From: Micromonospora aurantiaca ATCC 27029 | GTDB taxonomy: Bacteria > Actinomycetota > Actinomycetes > Mycobacteriales > Micromonosporaceae | NCBI RefSeq assembly: GCF_000145235.1 | Contig: NC_014391.1 | Location: 1,426,001 to 1,490,000 of the forward strand | Reading direction: 5' to 3' | DNA: 64,000 nt | Shown here: in pieces, positions 42,997 through 50,766 of the stretch | How positions within the stretch are numbered: the stretch's first letter is position 1 | How the letters are laid out: the number at the start of each line of letters is the position of its first letter | Notes under the pieces: generated by a model | Databases searched by the model: none | What the model was told of the DNA's origin: nothing | The model's input: the letters and a program-made list of their open reading frames with translations, nothing else | Translations under genes and position numbers: made by a program

Positions 42997-44577
42997 GTGC
43001 GAGTGACCGGTACGGGGCATGCCAGCATGCGGATCGACACGGCCGCGGGCAGCATCCTGTGCGACCCGTGGGTCAACCCCGCCTACTTCGCCTCGTGGTT
43101 CCCCTTCCCGGACAACTCCCTGCTCGACTGGGCGACCCTCGGCCAGGTCGACTACCTGTACGTGTCGCACCTGCACCGGGACCACTTCGACGCGAAGCAC
43201 CTGCGTGACTTCGTGTCGAAGGACGCCACCGTCCTGCTGCCCGAGTTCCCCACCTCGGAGATGGAGGACGAGTTCCGGGAGCTGGGCTTCACCAAGTTCC
43301 TCAAGGCCCCGAACGAGCAGGTCGTGGAGCTGCCCGGCGGCCTGAAGATCATGATCCAGGCGCTGACCAGCCCGACCGACGGCCCGATCGGCGACTCGTC
43401 GCTCTGGGTCGAGTACGACGGCGTCCGGCTGCTCAACCAGAACGACGCCCGCCCGACCGACCTCAGCGTGTTCGCCGAGCTGGGCCACGTGCACGCGCAC
43501 ATGCTCCAGTTCTCCGGCGCGATCTGGTACCCGATGGTCTACGAGCTGCCGCAGGCGGCGAAGACCGCGTTCGGCAAGCAGAAGCGGGACCGGCAGTTCG
43601 ACCGCACCTGGCGCTACATCGACGACCTGAAGGCCGACCACGTCTTCCCGATCGCCGGCCCGCCGTGCTTCCTCGACGACGAGCTGTGGCAGTTCAACGA
43701 CATCTTCGGCGACGAGGGCAACATCTTCCCCGACCAGTCGGTGTTCCTCGCCGAGTACGCCAAGGTCGGCGGCACCAACGGCATCGTGTTGCTGCCGGGC
43801 AGCGTCTCGGAGATCACCACCGAGGGCGCGACCACCACCCACCCGGTGCCGGTGGAGGAGTTCTTCGCGAACAAGGTCGCCCACCTGGAGGAGATGCGGG
43901 AGCGCAAGCGCGGCGTCATCGAGGCCGAGAAGGCGTCCTGGCGGCACCCCGAGGTCGACGTGCTCGGCGAGATGAAGCGCCGGATCGAGCCGCTGCTCGA
44001 CGAGTCGATCTACCTGGCCAAGGGCGTCGGCGGGCCGGTCCGCTTCGACCTGGTCGGCTACGACGGCGAGAGCGTCGAATCCATCGTCGTGGACTTCCCC
44101 GGCAAGGAGGTCCGGCCGTACGCGGACGAGAAGGTCCGCTACCGGTTCCGTACCGAGCGGGCGCTGATCGAGCACCTGCTGCACATCGGCGAGGTGGACT
44201 GGGTCAACTCCCTCTTCCTGTCCTGCCGTTTCTCCGCGGCCCGCATCGGCCAGTACAACGAGTTCGTCTACGCCTTCTTCAAGTGCCTGTCCGAGGAGCG
44301 CCTCCAGTACGCCGAGGGCTGGTACGACGAGCACGAGCGGGCGGTCGACGCCGAGGACATCACGCTCGACGGCTGGGTGGTGCAGCGGCGCTGCCCGCAC
44401 CTGAAGGCGGACCTGAGCCGGTTCGGCATCGTCGACGGCGACCAGCTCACCTGCCAGCTGCACGGCTGGAAGTTCGACCTGGCCAGCGGGCGCTGCCTGA
44501 CCAGCGTCGGGCACAAGATCCGCGCGCACCGCGCCGACGCGGAGACCCCGGCGCCGGCCGGGGAAGCGGCCATCTGA
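42997..44577 (+). CDS. Metallo-beta-lactamase fold + Rieske [2Fe-2S] fusion protein
   Basis: 526 aa. GTG 42997 has GAGGAGGA at 6 nt. MBL-fold N-half (UlaG-like): TGHASMRIDTAAGSILCDPW, then the metal motif VSHLHRDHFDAKHL (H-x-H-x-D-H). C-terminal Rieske domain: Cys466-x-His468 (RRCPHLKADL) and Cys486-x2-His489 (LTCQLHGWKFDLASG). Middle ~300-450 is unassigned. The layout recalls CMP-Neu5Ac hydroxylase-like proteins, in which Rieske and MBL-type domains are joined, though the order differs and no sialic acid genes are near. Electron partner unknown. A TAGCGT -10-like hexamer lies at 42952-42957. Confidence 0.85.
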   Translation: MRVTGTGHASMRIDTAAGSILCDPWVNPAYFASWFPFPDNSLLDWATLGQVDYLYVSHLHRDHFDAKHLRDFVSKDATVLLPEFPTSEMEDEFRELGFTKFLKAPNEQVVELPGGLKIMIQALTSPTDGPIGDSSLWVEYDGVRLLNQNDARPTDLSVFAELGHVHAHMLQFSGAIWYPMVYELPQAAKTAFGKQKRDRQFDRTWRYIDDLKADHVFPIAGPPCFLDDELWQFNDIFGDEGNIFPDQSVFLAEYAKVGGTNGIVLLPGSVSEITTEGATTTHPVPVEEFFANKVAHLEEMRERKRGVIEAEKASWRHPEVDVLGEMKRRIEPLLDESIYLAKGVGGPVRFDLVGYDGESVESIVVDFPGKEVRPYADEKVRYRFRTERALIEHLLHIGEVDWVNSLFLSCRFSAARIGQYNEFVYAFFKCLSEERLQYAEGWYDEHERAVDAEDITLDGWVVQRRCPHLKADLSRFGIVDGDQLTCQLHGWKFDLASGRCLTSVGHKIRAHRADAETPAPAGEAAI

Positions 44578-44634
44578 CGAGTTCCGCCCCGTCCGCCGTC
44601 CCCGGCACGCGACCATCTGTCGTGAGGGGGCGGC

Positions 44635-45324
44635 GTGACGGGTGCGGACAGGGAACCGGCGTACCGGTTCGGGCGCGGCAACGAGATGGCGCGCGACGCC
44701 TCCCGGGTGGAGGCGTTCAGCGACGCGGTGATCGCCATCGTGCTCACCCTGATGGCCGTCGAGCTGCTGTCGTTCGACCCGGACACGCCGCAGGACGACG
44801 GGCTGCCGGCCGCCCTGCTGCACGAGTGGCGCGCCTACCTGGCGTACGTGATCACGTTCGCCATCGTCGGCCAGGTCTGGCTGACCCACCACAACATGTG
44901 GCGTTACGTCCGCCGGGTCGACCAGATGCTGCTGGTGCTGAACCTGCTGCTGCTGATGTTCGTGGCGGCGATCCCGTTCACCGCGGACCTGCTCGCGGAC
45001 AACCTGCGCGGCACCGTCGGCGACCAGCGGCTGACCGCCGCGCTGTACGCGGGCGTGGTGCTCGGTGAGGCGCTGTTCTTCAACCTGAGCTGGTGGTGGG
45101 CGCGCCGCCGCGGGCTGCTGCAACCGGGCCTGGACCCGAGGCTGGCGCGGGCCGTGGCCCGCCGGTTCCGCCTCGGTCCGCTGCTCTACCTCATCGCGTT
45201 CGCGATCGTGTTCGTCGACCCGGTGCTGAGCCTGCTGGCGTACCTGCTGCTGGTCGGCGTCTACCTGGTGCGCGGGCCGGGCGACCTCCCGCCCGCCGGC
45301 CAGGAGGCGCCCGAGACGCCGTGA
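44635..45324 (+). CDS. TMEM175-like potassium channel (DUF1211)
   Basis: 229 aa, six TM helices. The family signature is in TM1: RVEAFSDAVIAIVLTLMAVE (F-S-D pore residues), and WLTHHNMWRYVRRVDQMLLV follows TM3. Bacterial TMEM175 proteins form tetrameric K+ leak channels without the TVGYG filter. The last helices are LLYLIAFAIVFVDPVLSLLA and a Pro-rich tail. GTG start; 57 nt after the Rieske fusion, possibly the same transcript. Convergent with the CrtI-like gene across palindromic element C. Confidence 0.87.
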   Translation: MTGADREPAYRFGRGNEMARDASRVEAFSDAVIAIVLTLMAVELLSFDPDTPQDDGLPAALLHEWRAYLAYVITFAIVGQVWLTHHNMWRYVRRVDQMLLVLNLLLLMFVAAIPFTADLLADNLRGTVGDQRLTAALYAGVVLGEALFFNLSWWWARRRGLLQPGLDPRLARAVARRFRLGPLLYLIAFAIVFVDPVLSLLAYLLLVGVYLVRGPGDLPPAGQEAPETP

Positions 45325-45342
45325 GCGGTTGTTGAGGCGGTT

Positions 45343-45397
45343 GTTAAGAAGAGGCCCTTCCTCTACCGGAGGCGTTAATAAGGGGCCCTTCCTTACA
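45343..45397 (-). repeat. 55-nt double-palindrome element, copy C (provides a stop codon)
   Basis: On the minus strand TGTAAGGAAGGGCCCCTTAT ... CTTAAC, the same length as copies A and B. The TAA at 45395-45393 inside its first block is the stop codon of the CrtI-like gene. It also lies after the TMEM175-like stop, so it may end both transcripts. Confidence 0.75.
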
Positions 45398-47045
45398 TCT
45401 CGGCGAGGATGCGGCGGGCCGCGTTGTGCCCGGCCGCGCCGATCACGCTGCCCGCCGGGTGGCAGCCGGCGCTGCCCGCGTACACGCCGTCCACCCCCGT
45501 CGCGTACGGCATCCGGTCGGTGAACGACACCGTGTTGTCGACGTGGTGGATGTGCCCGCCGGTGATGCCGAAGTGCGCCTCGATGCCGGGCGGCGGCAGC
45601 GGCACCGCGTCCGCGACCAGGTCACCGGCGCCCGGGGCGTACCGCTCGCAGATCGCGATCAGCCGCTCCACGTAGCCGGGCAGCGCCGCCTCCCAGGTGG
45701 TGCCGGCCAGCTCGTAGGGGACCGACTGCACGAACAGGGCCGACGAGTGGTGCCCCGCGTCGTCGGACAGCGACGGGTCGACTGTGGTGTGCAGGTACCA
45801 CTCGATCGTCGGCTCCTCCGGCAGCCGCCCGGCCCGCACGTCCGCCCACATGCCGCGCAGCGCCGCCATCGGCGACTCGCCGCCGTCGCCGACGAGTGAG
45901 GCCGAGCCGGGCAGCAGGTGGATGGTCGACCCGAACGGGCTCGGCGCGTCGTCCGGCAGGCAGGAGAAGCGCGGCAGCCCGGTCAGCGCCAGGTTGAGCT
46001 TGAGCGTGGTGCCGGGTCGGCGGACCGCCGCCATCCGCGCGCCCAGTTCCGCCGGGAGCGCGCCGTCGGGCAGCAGCTCCATCAGCCGGTACGGGTCACA
46101 GGCGCCGAGCACCACGGAGGCGTCCACCTCCCGCCCGTCGGCGAGCGTCACCCCGGCGGCGGCGCCTCCGGCCAGCCGGATCGCGGTGACCGGCGCGTCG
46201 GCCACGATCCGCGCCCCGGCGCGCTCGGCGGCCTCGGCGAACGTGCGGGACACCGTGCCCATGCCGCCCCGGGTGATCATCCAGGTGCCGTCCGCGCCCG
46301 GCAGCCGGCACATGTTGTGCACCAGGAAGTTGTGACCCGTTCCGGGATCGTCCGGGCCGGCGTTGAGCCCGGACAGGCCGTCGGTGACCGCGTACATGCT
46401 GACCAGCAGTTCGGAGCGGAAGTCGAAGCGGGCCAGGTGGTCGGCCACCGAGCCGCGCACCAGGTCGACGAAGACCTGCCGCAGCGCGGGCCGCACGTAG
46501 CGTTCGGCGGTCTCCTCGACCGGCAGCGGCTCGGCCAGCCACGCCGGGGCGAGATCCTCCCGCAGCTGGGCCAGCTCGGCGTGCAGCGCGTCGTCGGCTG
46601 CGACGTCGGCGGGGGAGAACATCTCCGCGAGCTGCCGCCGGCTCGCCGCCACGTCGCTGCCGGCCAGCAGGTACGGCGAGCCGAGCCCGCCCGGCGTGGG
46701 CAGGAAGTAGTGCGGGTCGCGGCGCAGCACCGGGATGGTCACGTCGAGCGTGGCCAGCAGCTCCGGCGGCATCAGCCCGAGCAGGTACGACCCGGTGGAG
46801 TGACGCAGTCCCGGCACCTTCGGGAACGGGTTCTCGGTGCGGGTCGCCCCGCCGATCACCGCTGACGCCTCCAGCACCAGCACGTCCAGGCCGGTGCGGG
46901 CCAGCAGGATCGCCGAGACCAGGCCGTTGTGTCCGGCGCCGACCACCACGACGTCGGCGCGGGACGGCAGCTCACTCGCGTCGCTCATAAAGTGCGGGCT
47001 GGGCATGCGCTCACGGCCCTCGCTTCGCTCGGTGCGTTCGCTCAT
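45393..47045 (-). CDS. FAD-dependent oxidoreductase, phytoene desaturase/CrtI-like
   Basis: 550 aa with start 47045, chosen because TACGCT (47053-47058, minus) lies 7 nt upstream: leaderless; ATG 46988 (MSDASELPSRADVV) is the alternative with no RBS. FAD Rossmann motif VVVVGAGHNGLVSAILLART, then LVLEASAVIGGATRTENPFP. C-terminal FAD motif DGVYAGSAGCHPAGSVIGAA. Family members desaturate or saturate isoprenoids; no carotenoid genes are near, so the substrate is open (the pyridine nucleotide-disulfide oxidoreductase domain 2/PYROXD2-like group is closer). The stop codon lies inside palindromic element C. Confidence 0.85.
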   Translation of the reverse strand: MSERTERSEGRERMPSPHFMSDASELPSRADVVVVGAGHNGLVSAILLARTGLDVLVLEASAVIGGATRTENPFPKVPGLRHSTGSYLLGLMPPELLATLDVTIPVLRRDPHYFLPTPGGLGSPYLLAGSDVAASRRQLAEMFSPADVAADDALHAELAQLREDLAPAWLAEPLPVEETAERYVRPALRQVFVDLVRGSVADHLARFDFRSELLVSMYAVTDGLSGLNAGPDDPGTGHNFLVHNMCRLPGADGTWMITRGGMGTVSRTFAEAAERAGARIVADAPVTAIRLAGGAAAGVTLADGREVDASVVLGACDPYRLMELLPDGALPAELGARMAAVRRPGTTLKLNLALTGLPRFSCLPDDAPSPFGSTIHLLPGSASLVGDGGESPMAALRGMWADVRAGRLPEEPTIEWYLHTTVDPSLSDDAGHHSSALFVQSVPYELAGTTWEAALPGYVERLIAICERYAPGAGDLVADAVPLPPPGIEAHFGITGGHIHHVDNTVSFTDRMPYATGVDGVYAGSAGCHPAGSVIGAAGHNAARRILAEM

Positions 47046-47112
47046 GCCGCGGAGCGTAGCGGCGGCCCGTCCCGGACGGGAGGGTTCGCGGCGGGGCGCT
47101 ACCGTTCCGGGC

Positions 47113-47532
47113 ATGTCCCCGGCTGTTCAGATCGCGCTCGCGGTGGCGCTCGTCGTGGTGGTGCTCCTGCTCCTGCTCGTGCTGCGGCGCGACCGTCCCC
47201 GGGACCTGGTCGCCCCTGATCGCCCGGCCGGCGACGGGCAGGCCGAGGTGCTCCGGCTGGCCCGCGCGGGGCGTACGGTCGAGGCGGTCAAGGTGCTGCG
47301 CGAGCAGACCGGGCTGTCGCTGCTGGACGCGAAGCGGGCGGTGGACGCGCTGGCGGCCGGCGGATCCTGGCCGCCCGGCCCTCCGGCGCCCGGAAAGGGC
47401 GTCGACGAGGCGGTGCGGGCCGAGGCCGCGCGGCTGCTGTACCAGGGCAGGAGGATCCAGGCGATCAAGGTGGTACGGGAGCACACGCACATGTCGCTCG
47501 CCGACGCGAAGCGGTACGTCGAGGGCCTCTGA
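47113..47532 (+). CDS. Membrane-anchored protein with two L7/L12 C-terminal-like motifs
   Basis: 139 aa. One N-terminal TM (SPAVQIALAVALVVVVLLLL), then two similar segments: AVKVLREQTGLSLLDAKRAV (~59-78) and AIKVVREHTHMSLADAKRYV (~117-136). Each has the helix-turn pattern of the bL12 C-terminal domain (K-x-V-R-x2-T-x-L-S-L-x-x-A-K). Not a ribosomal stalk protein: bL12 lacks a TM and is longer. Leaderless start: TACCGT (47100-47105) then ATG 47113. Divergent from the CrtI-like gene. Role unknown. Confidence 0.8.
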   Translation: MSPAVQIALAVALVVVVLLLLLVLRRDRPRDLVAPDRPAGDGQAEVLRLARAGRTVEAVKVLREQTGLSLLDAKRAVDALAAGGSWPPGPPAPGKGVDEAVRAEAARLLYQGRRIQAIKVVREHTHMSLADAKRYVEGL

Positions 47533-47544
47533 CGGCCGGACGGC

Positions 47545-47569
47545 AGTCACCGGGCGTTCACCCTATAGT
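47545..47569 (+). promoter_or_regulatory. PHO box and -10 hexamer of the PhoX-like gene
   Basis: Two 11-nt direct repeat units: AGTCACCGGGC (47545-47555) and GTTCACCCTAT (47556-47566), as in the Streptomyces PHO box (GTTCAYYYR units). A TATAGT -10-like hexamer (47564-47569) overlaps the second unit. PhoP control of the downstream phosphatase-like gene is inferred. Confidence 0.6.
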
Positions 47570-47637
47570 GGCAGTTGTCGATGCATTTCCGTCCTACCGT
47601 CGACGGGACACCCACCGCCTCCGGGAGGTAATCCCCG

Positions 47638-48807
47638 ATGGATCGTCGTACCGTCCTGCGCGCCACAGCCGCCGGTGGCGCCGCCGCTCTCGCCGGTGGT
47701 CTCTGGGCCGCCGCTGCCGCCCCGGCCCAGCCCGCCCAGCCCGGCCCCGGCCCGTACGGCGACCTCCTGGCCGCCGACGCCAACGGCCTCCAGTTGCCGG
47801 CCGGCTTCACCGGCCGGGTGATCGCGCGTTCCGGGCAGCGCGTCGCCGGCACCTCGTACACCTGGCACCCGGCACCCGACGGCGGCGCCTGCTTCCCGTC
47901 CGGCGACGGCTGGATCTACGTCTCCAACTCGGAGGTGCCGCTCGTCGGTGGCGCCTCGGCGGTGCGGTTCGCCGCCGACGGCGCGATCACCGCCGCGTAC
48001 CGGATCCTCGGTGGCACGAACGTCAACTGCGCCGGGGGCCCGACCCCGTGGGGGACGTGGCTGTCCTGCGAGGAGGTGCCGCTGGGCCGCGTCTTCGAGA
48101 CCTGGCCGGAGGGCGGCCGGGCCGGTGAGGAGCGGACCCGGATGGGCCGCTTCAAGCACGAGGCGGCGGCCTGCGACCCGCAGCGGCGGGTGGTCTACCT
48201 GACCGAGGACGAGGGGGACGGCTGCTTCTACCGGTTCGTCCCGGACACCTGGGGCGACCTGCGCACCGGCCGGGTGCAGGTGCTCTGCGCCCCGGACGGC
48301 CAGGTGACCGGGCCGGTGACCTGGCGGGACCTGCCGGACCGCGACGGGTTCCCGGTGCCCACCCGCTACCAGGTGGGCGCGGCGCAGACGTTCGACGGCG
48401 GCGAGGGCTGCTGGTACGCCGACGACACCTGCTGGTTCACCACCAAGGGCGACAACCGGGTGTGGGCGTACGACGCGGTGAACCAGCGGCTCGACCTCGC
48501 GTACGACGACTCGCTGGTGCCGGCCGGTGCCGCGCCGCTGACCGGCGTCGACAACATCACCGGCACCGCGGGAGGCGACCTCTACGTGGCCGAGGACGGC
48601 GGCAACATGGAGATCAACGTGATCACGCCGGCCGGTGTGGTGACCCCGTTCCTGCGGCTGCTCGGGCAGTCCGGGTCGGAGCTGACCGGGCCGGCATTCT
48701 CGCCGGACGGCAGCCGCCTCTACTTCTCCTCGCAGCGCGGCACCAGCGGCGCCCGGGCCGGGACCGGCGGCATCACGTACGAGGTGCGCGGCCCGTTCCG
48801 GCGCTGA
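47638..48807 (+). CDS. Tat-exported PhoX-like protein (DUF839)
   Basis: 389 aa. Tat signal MDRRTVLRATAAGGAAALAG (D-R-R-T-V-L-R) with Ala-x-Ala cleavage before QPAQP. Beta-propeller of PhoX/DUF839 type: GGASAVRFAADGAITAAYRI, NCAGGPTPWGTWLSCEEVPL, GRFKHEAAACDPQRRVVYLT + EDEGDGCFYRFVP, FTTKGDNRVWAYD and GVDNITGTAGGDLYVAEDGG. PhoX is a Ca/Fe alkaline phosphatase; this protein is shorter than classic PhoX, so a monoesterase is plausible but not assured. GGGAGG lies before the ATG. PHO-like box upstream agrees with a phosphate role. Confidence 0.88.
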   Translation: MDRRTVLRATAAGGAAALAGGLWAAAAAPAQPAQPGPGPYGDLLAADANGLQLPAGFTGRVIARSGQRVAGTSYTWHPAPDGGACFPSGDGWIYVSNSEVPLVGGASAVRFAADGAITAAYRILGGTNVNCAGGPTPWGTWLSCEEVPLGRVFETWPEGGRAGEERTRMGRFKHEAAACDPQRRVVYLTEDEGDGCFYRFVPDTWGDLRTGRVQVLCAPDGQVTGPVTWRDLPDRDGFPVPTRYQVGAAQTFDGGEGCWYADDTCWFTTKGDNRVWAYDAVNQRLDLAYDDSLVPAGAAPLTGVDNITGTAGGDLYVAEDGGNMEINVITPAGVVTPFLRLLGQSGSELTGPAFSPDGSRLYFSSQRGTSGARAGTGGITYEVRGPFRR

Positions 48808-48817
48808 CCCGCAGCCG

Positions 48818-49660
48818 TCAGGCGCCGGCCGCCACCCGGGCGGCCCGCCACCGGCTCGCCGCCAGCGTCGCGGAGTAGCCGGACAACACGATCACGTGGA
48901 ACAGGTACAGCCAGAGCAGCACCGCCACGCCGCCGCCGATCTCATCGAACCCGCCGAACGGCACGCCCAGGTCCAGCGGCAGCGAGCAGAACAGCACGAA
49001 GCCGTGCACGAAGCCGGACAGGTTCGCCGCCGTGAACGAGCCCAGGGCGACGGTGGCGAGCCAGTCCGGCGAGGCCGGGCCGACCACCCGGAACACCCAG
49101 ATCAGCACCGGCGTGAGCACCAGCCACACCGCGAAAAACGACAGCACCACGCCGAGCGCGCCGACCCAGCCGCCCTGGCGTACCAGCCGGGTGGTCAGCG
49201 GCAGCCCGAGCAGGATCGACAGCAGCAGCGCCGGGGCCGGCGCCAGCAGCGGGAGCAGCAGCAGGCGGCCCCGCCAGCCGACGAGTGCACCGGACTCGGC
49301 GCGCGGCTCGGCCACCGAGACGAACGCGCGGCGCAGCCCTTCGCCGTAGAGCGAAGCAGGCAGCAGCGAGGCCAGCGCCAGCAGCGGGGTCAGCCCCAGA
49401 CCGGCCTCGACGAGCGCGGCCGCCGCCCGGTGCGCGCCGATCTCGGTGGGCAGCGTGTCGATCGCGTACCCGGTCAGCCGCCGTACCCGGTCCGCCCCGG
49501 CGAGCAGCCCGGTCAGCCAGATCGCCAGCAGCGCCACCGGCACCACGGCGATCGCGCCGTAGAAGGTGATCGCGGCGGCGTGCAGCGACAGGTCGCGACC
49601 GCGGACCGGCCGGAACGCCGCCGCCGTGATCCGCTTGGTCCGTGCCCACCCGTCGCCCAT
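48818..49660 (-). CDS. YihY/BrkB-like inner membrane protein
   Basis: 280 aa with start ATG 49660 (GAGAGGGCG upstream); ATG 49693 is in frame as an alternative. Six TM helices in YihY pattern: LSLHAAAITFYGAIAVVPVA, LTPLLALASLLPASLYGEGL, LLLLPLLAPAPALLLSILLG, ALGVVLSFFAVWLVLTPVLI, a GFVHGFVLFCSLPL helix and GGGVAVLLWLYLFHVIVLSG. Once called RNase BN; the real function is unknown and it may be an envelope or transport protein. Convergent with the PhoX-like gene (10-nt gap), divergent from the GNAT gene. Confidence 0.85.
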   Translation of the reverse strand: MGDGWARTKRITAAAFRPVRGRDLSLHAAAITFYGAIAVVPVALLAIWLTGLLAGADRVRRLTGYAIDTLPTEIGAHRAAAALVEAGLGLTPLLALASLLPASLYGEGLRRAFVSVAEPRAESGALVGWRGRLLLLPLLAPAPALLLSILLGLPLTTRLVRQGGWVGALGVVLSFFAVWLVLTPVLIWVFRVVGPASPDWLATVALGSFTAANLSGFVHGFVLFCSLPLDLGVPFGGFDEIGGGVAVLLWLYLFHVIVLSGYSATLAASRWRAARVAAGA

Positions 49661-49711
49661 CGCCCTCTCGTTCCCCGTACGCCCCCGCGCCACGCATTAC
49701 GATCCGGCGGC

Positions 49712-50257
49712 ATGACGATCGCCACGACCGACCGGCTGGTGCTCCGGGACTGGACCGAGTCGCCGGACGACCTGGCCCGGATCTACGACATCTACTCCCG
49801 GGACGAGGTGATGCGCTGGCTGGGCGGCGGCAAGGGGCGGATGACCGACCCGTCCGAGGCGCGCGAGCGGGTCCGGATGTGGCATGAACGCTGGACGCCG
49901 TACGGCGGCCGGTGGGGCCTGTGGGCGATCGAGCCGCGCGACGGCGGGCCGGTGGCGGGGAGCATCCTGCTCAAACCGCTACCGGGACGCGACGGCGTCA
50001 CTCTCACCGACGACATCGAGGTCGGCTGGCACCTGCACCCCGACGCCCAGGGCCGCGGCTACGCCACCGAGGCGGCCCGCGCGGTGCTGGAGCGCGAGTT
50101 CGCCACCGGCACCCCGAGGGTGTACGCGGTGGTGATGGCCGGGAACGACCCGTCGATGGCGGTGGCCCGGCGCCTCGGCATGACGCACGCGGGTGTGCGC
50201 ACCGACTGGTACGGCGGCGTCGAACTGGAGACCTTCGCCCTGGAGCGCCCCGCCTGA
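49712..50257 (+). CDS. GNAT N-acetyltransferase (RimJ/RimL-like)
   Basis: 181 aa. TDRLVLRDWTESPDDLARIY start, GWHLHPDAQGRGYATEAARA is the acetyl-CoA loop (Q-G-x-G-Y/A), VVMAGNDPSMAVARRLGMTH follows. The RimJ/RimL/SpeG type acetylates N-terminal amines or small amines; target not known. TACGAT (49698-49703) is 8 nt before the ATG: leaderless. Followed by the 25-bp palindrome. Confidence 0.88.
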   Translation: MTIATTDRLVLRDWTESPDDLARIYDIYSRDEVMRWLGGGKGRMTDPSEARERVRMWHERWTPYGGRWGLWAIEPRDGGPVAGSILLKPLPGRDGVTLTDDIEVGWHLHPDAQGRGYATEAARAVLEREFATGTPRVYAVVMAGNDPSMAVARRLGMTHAGVRTDWYGGVELETFALERPA

Positions 50258-50280
50258 TCGTTCGGCGGAACTGCTCCCGC

Positions 50281-50347
50281 CCCGTCGATCATGAGGTTGG
50301 CGGCGACGAATCGGACCGCCGACGCCGCCAACCTCATGATCAACGGG
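50281..50347. repeat. 25-bp near-perfect inverted repeat
   Basis: Positions 50281-50305 and 50323-50347 pair over 25 bp with one mismatch; the inner 19 bp (GATCATGAGGTTGGCGGCG and its complement) are perfect. Loop 17 nt. Begins 23 nt after the GNAT stop. Probable terminator or a dispersed palindrome of the genus. Confidence 0.85.
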
Positions 50348-50445
50348 AGTGGCGGTGGGGATGGACAACGTGTGCGAGCAGGGCGGATCGGGGCAGCGCC
50401 GCTAGGTGAGGGGTAGCACGATTACCCGCTGAGGGGGTGAGCCCG

Positions 50446-50637
50446 ATGGCCCAGGCCGCATTCGCGCCCGAGCCGGCACCGCAGCCCGCCGAGCCGTCGT
50501 TCGACGTGCTCCGCTGGTACGACGAGCCCTGGACCGCGCAGCTCGCTCTCGATCTCCTACCGGAGACCAACGGCCCGAAGGTCGAGTTCAGCGTCGACCC
50601 GGCCGACCTGCTCGACGAGGAGGCGCCGCAGGCGTGA
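50446..50637 (+). CDS. Small hypothetical acidic protein, 63 aa
   Basis: MAQAAFAPEPAPQPAEPSFD then VLRWYDEPWTAQLALDLLPE and VEFSVDPADLLDEEAPQA. ATG 50446 is favoured over GTG 50437 because GAGGGGGTGAG gives proper spacing. Tryptophan/tyrosine-rich centre and acidic tail look like a real small protein; no known domain. Lies between two palindromes, separately transcribed. Confidence 0.55.
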   Translation: MAQAAFAPEPAPQPAEPSFDVLRWYDEPWTAQLALDLLPETNGPKVEFSVDPADLLDEEAPQA

Positions 50638-50647
50638 TCGACACCGG

Positions 50648-50698
50648 TTCGCCGAAGTGGTGGCATCGCGGCGACCCTGATGCCGCCACCTCGGCGAA
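50648..50698. repeat. Intergenic palindrome (second family), copy 2
   Basis: TTCGCCGAAGTGGTGGCATC (50648-50667) pairs with GATGCCGCCACCTCGGCGAA (50679-50698), 20 bp with two wobble pairs. Followed by GTGGAGTCGATCA as after the 34.6 kb palindrome. Terminator-like after the small gene and before dxr. Confidence 0.75.
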
Positions 50699-50766
50699 GT
50701 GGAGTCGATCATGCCGCCGGGCACTCCGGGACGAACCGGGGTGAGGCGCTGGGGAACAATGGTCCG

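Noticed and set aside
46988..47045. Start of the CrtI-like gene at 46988
   Set aside because: No RBS or -10 is placed for it, while 47045 has a TACGCT hexamer at leaderless distance. Kept as an alternative in the gene entry.
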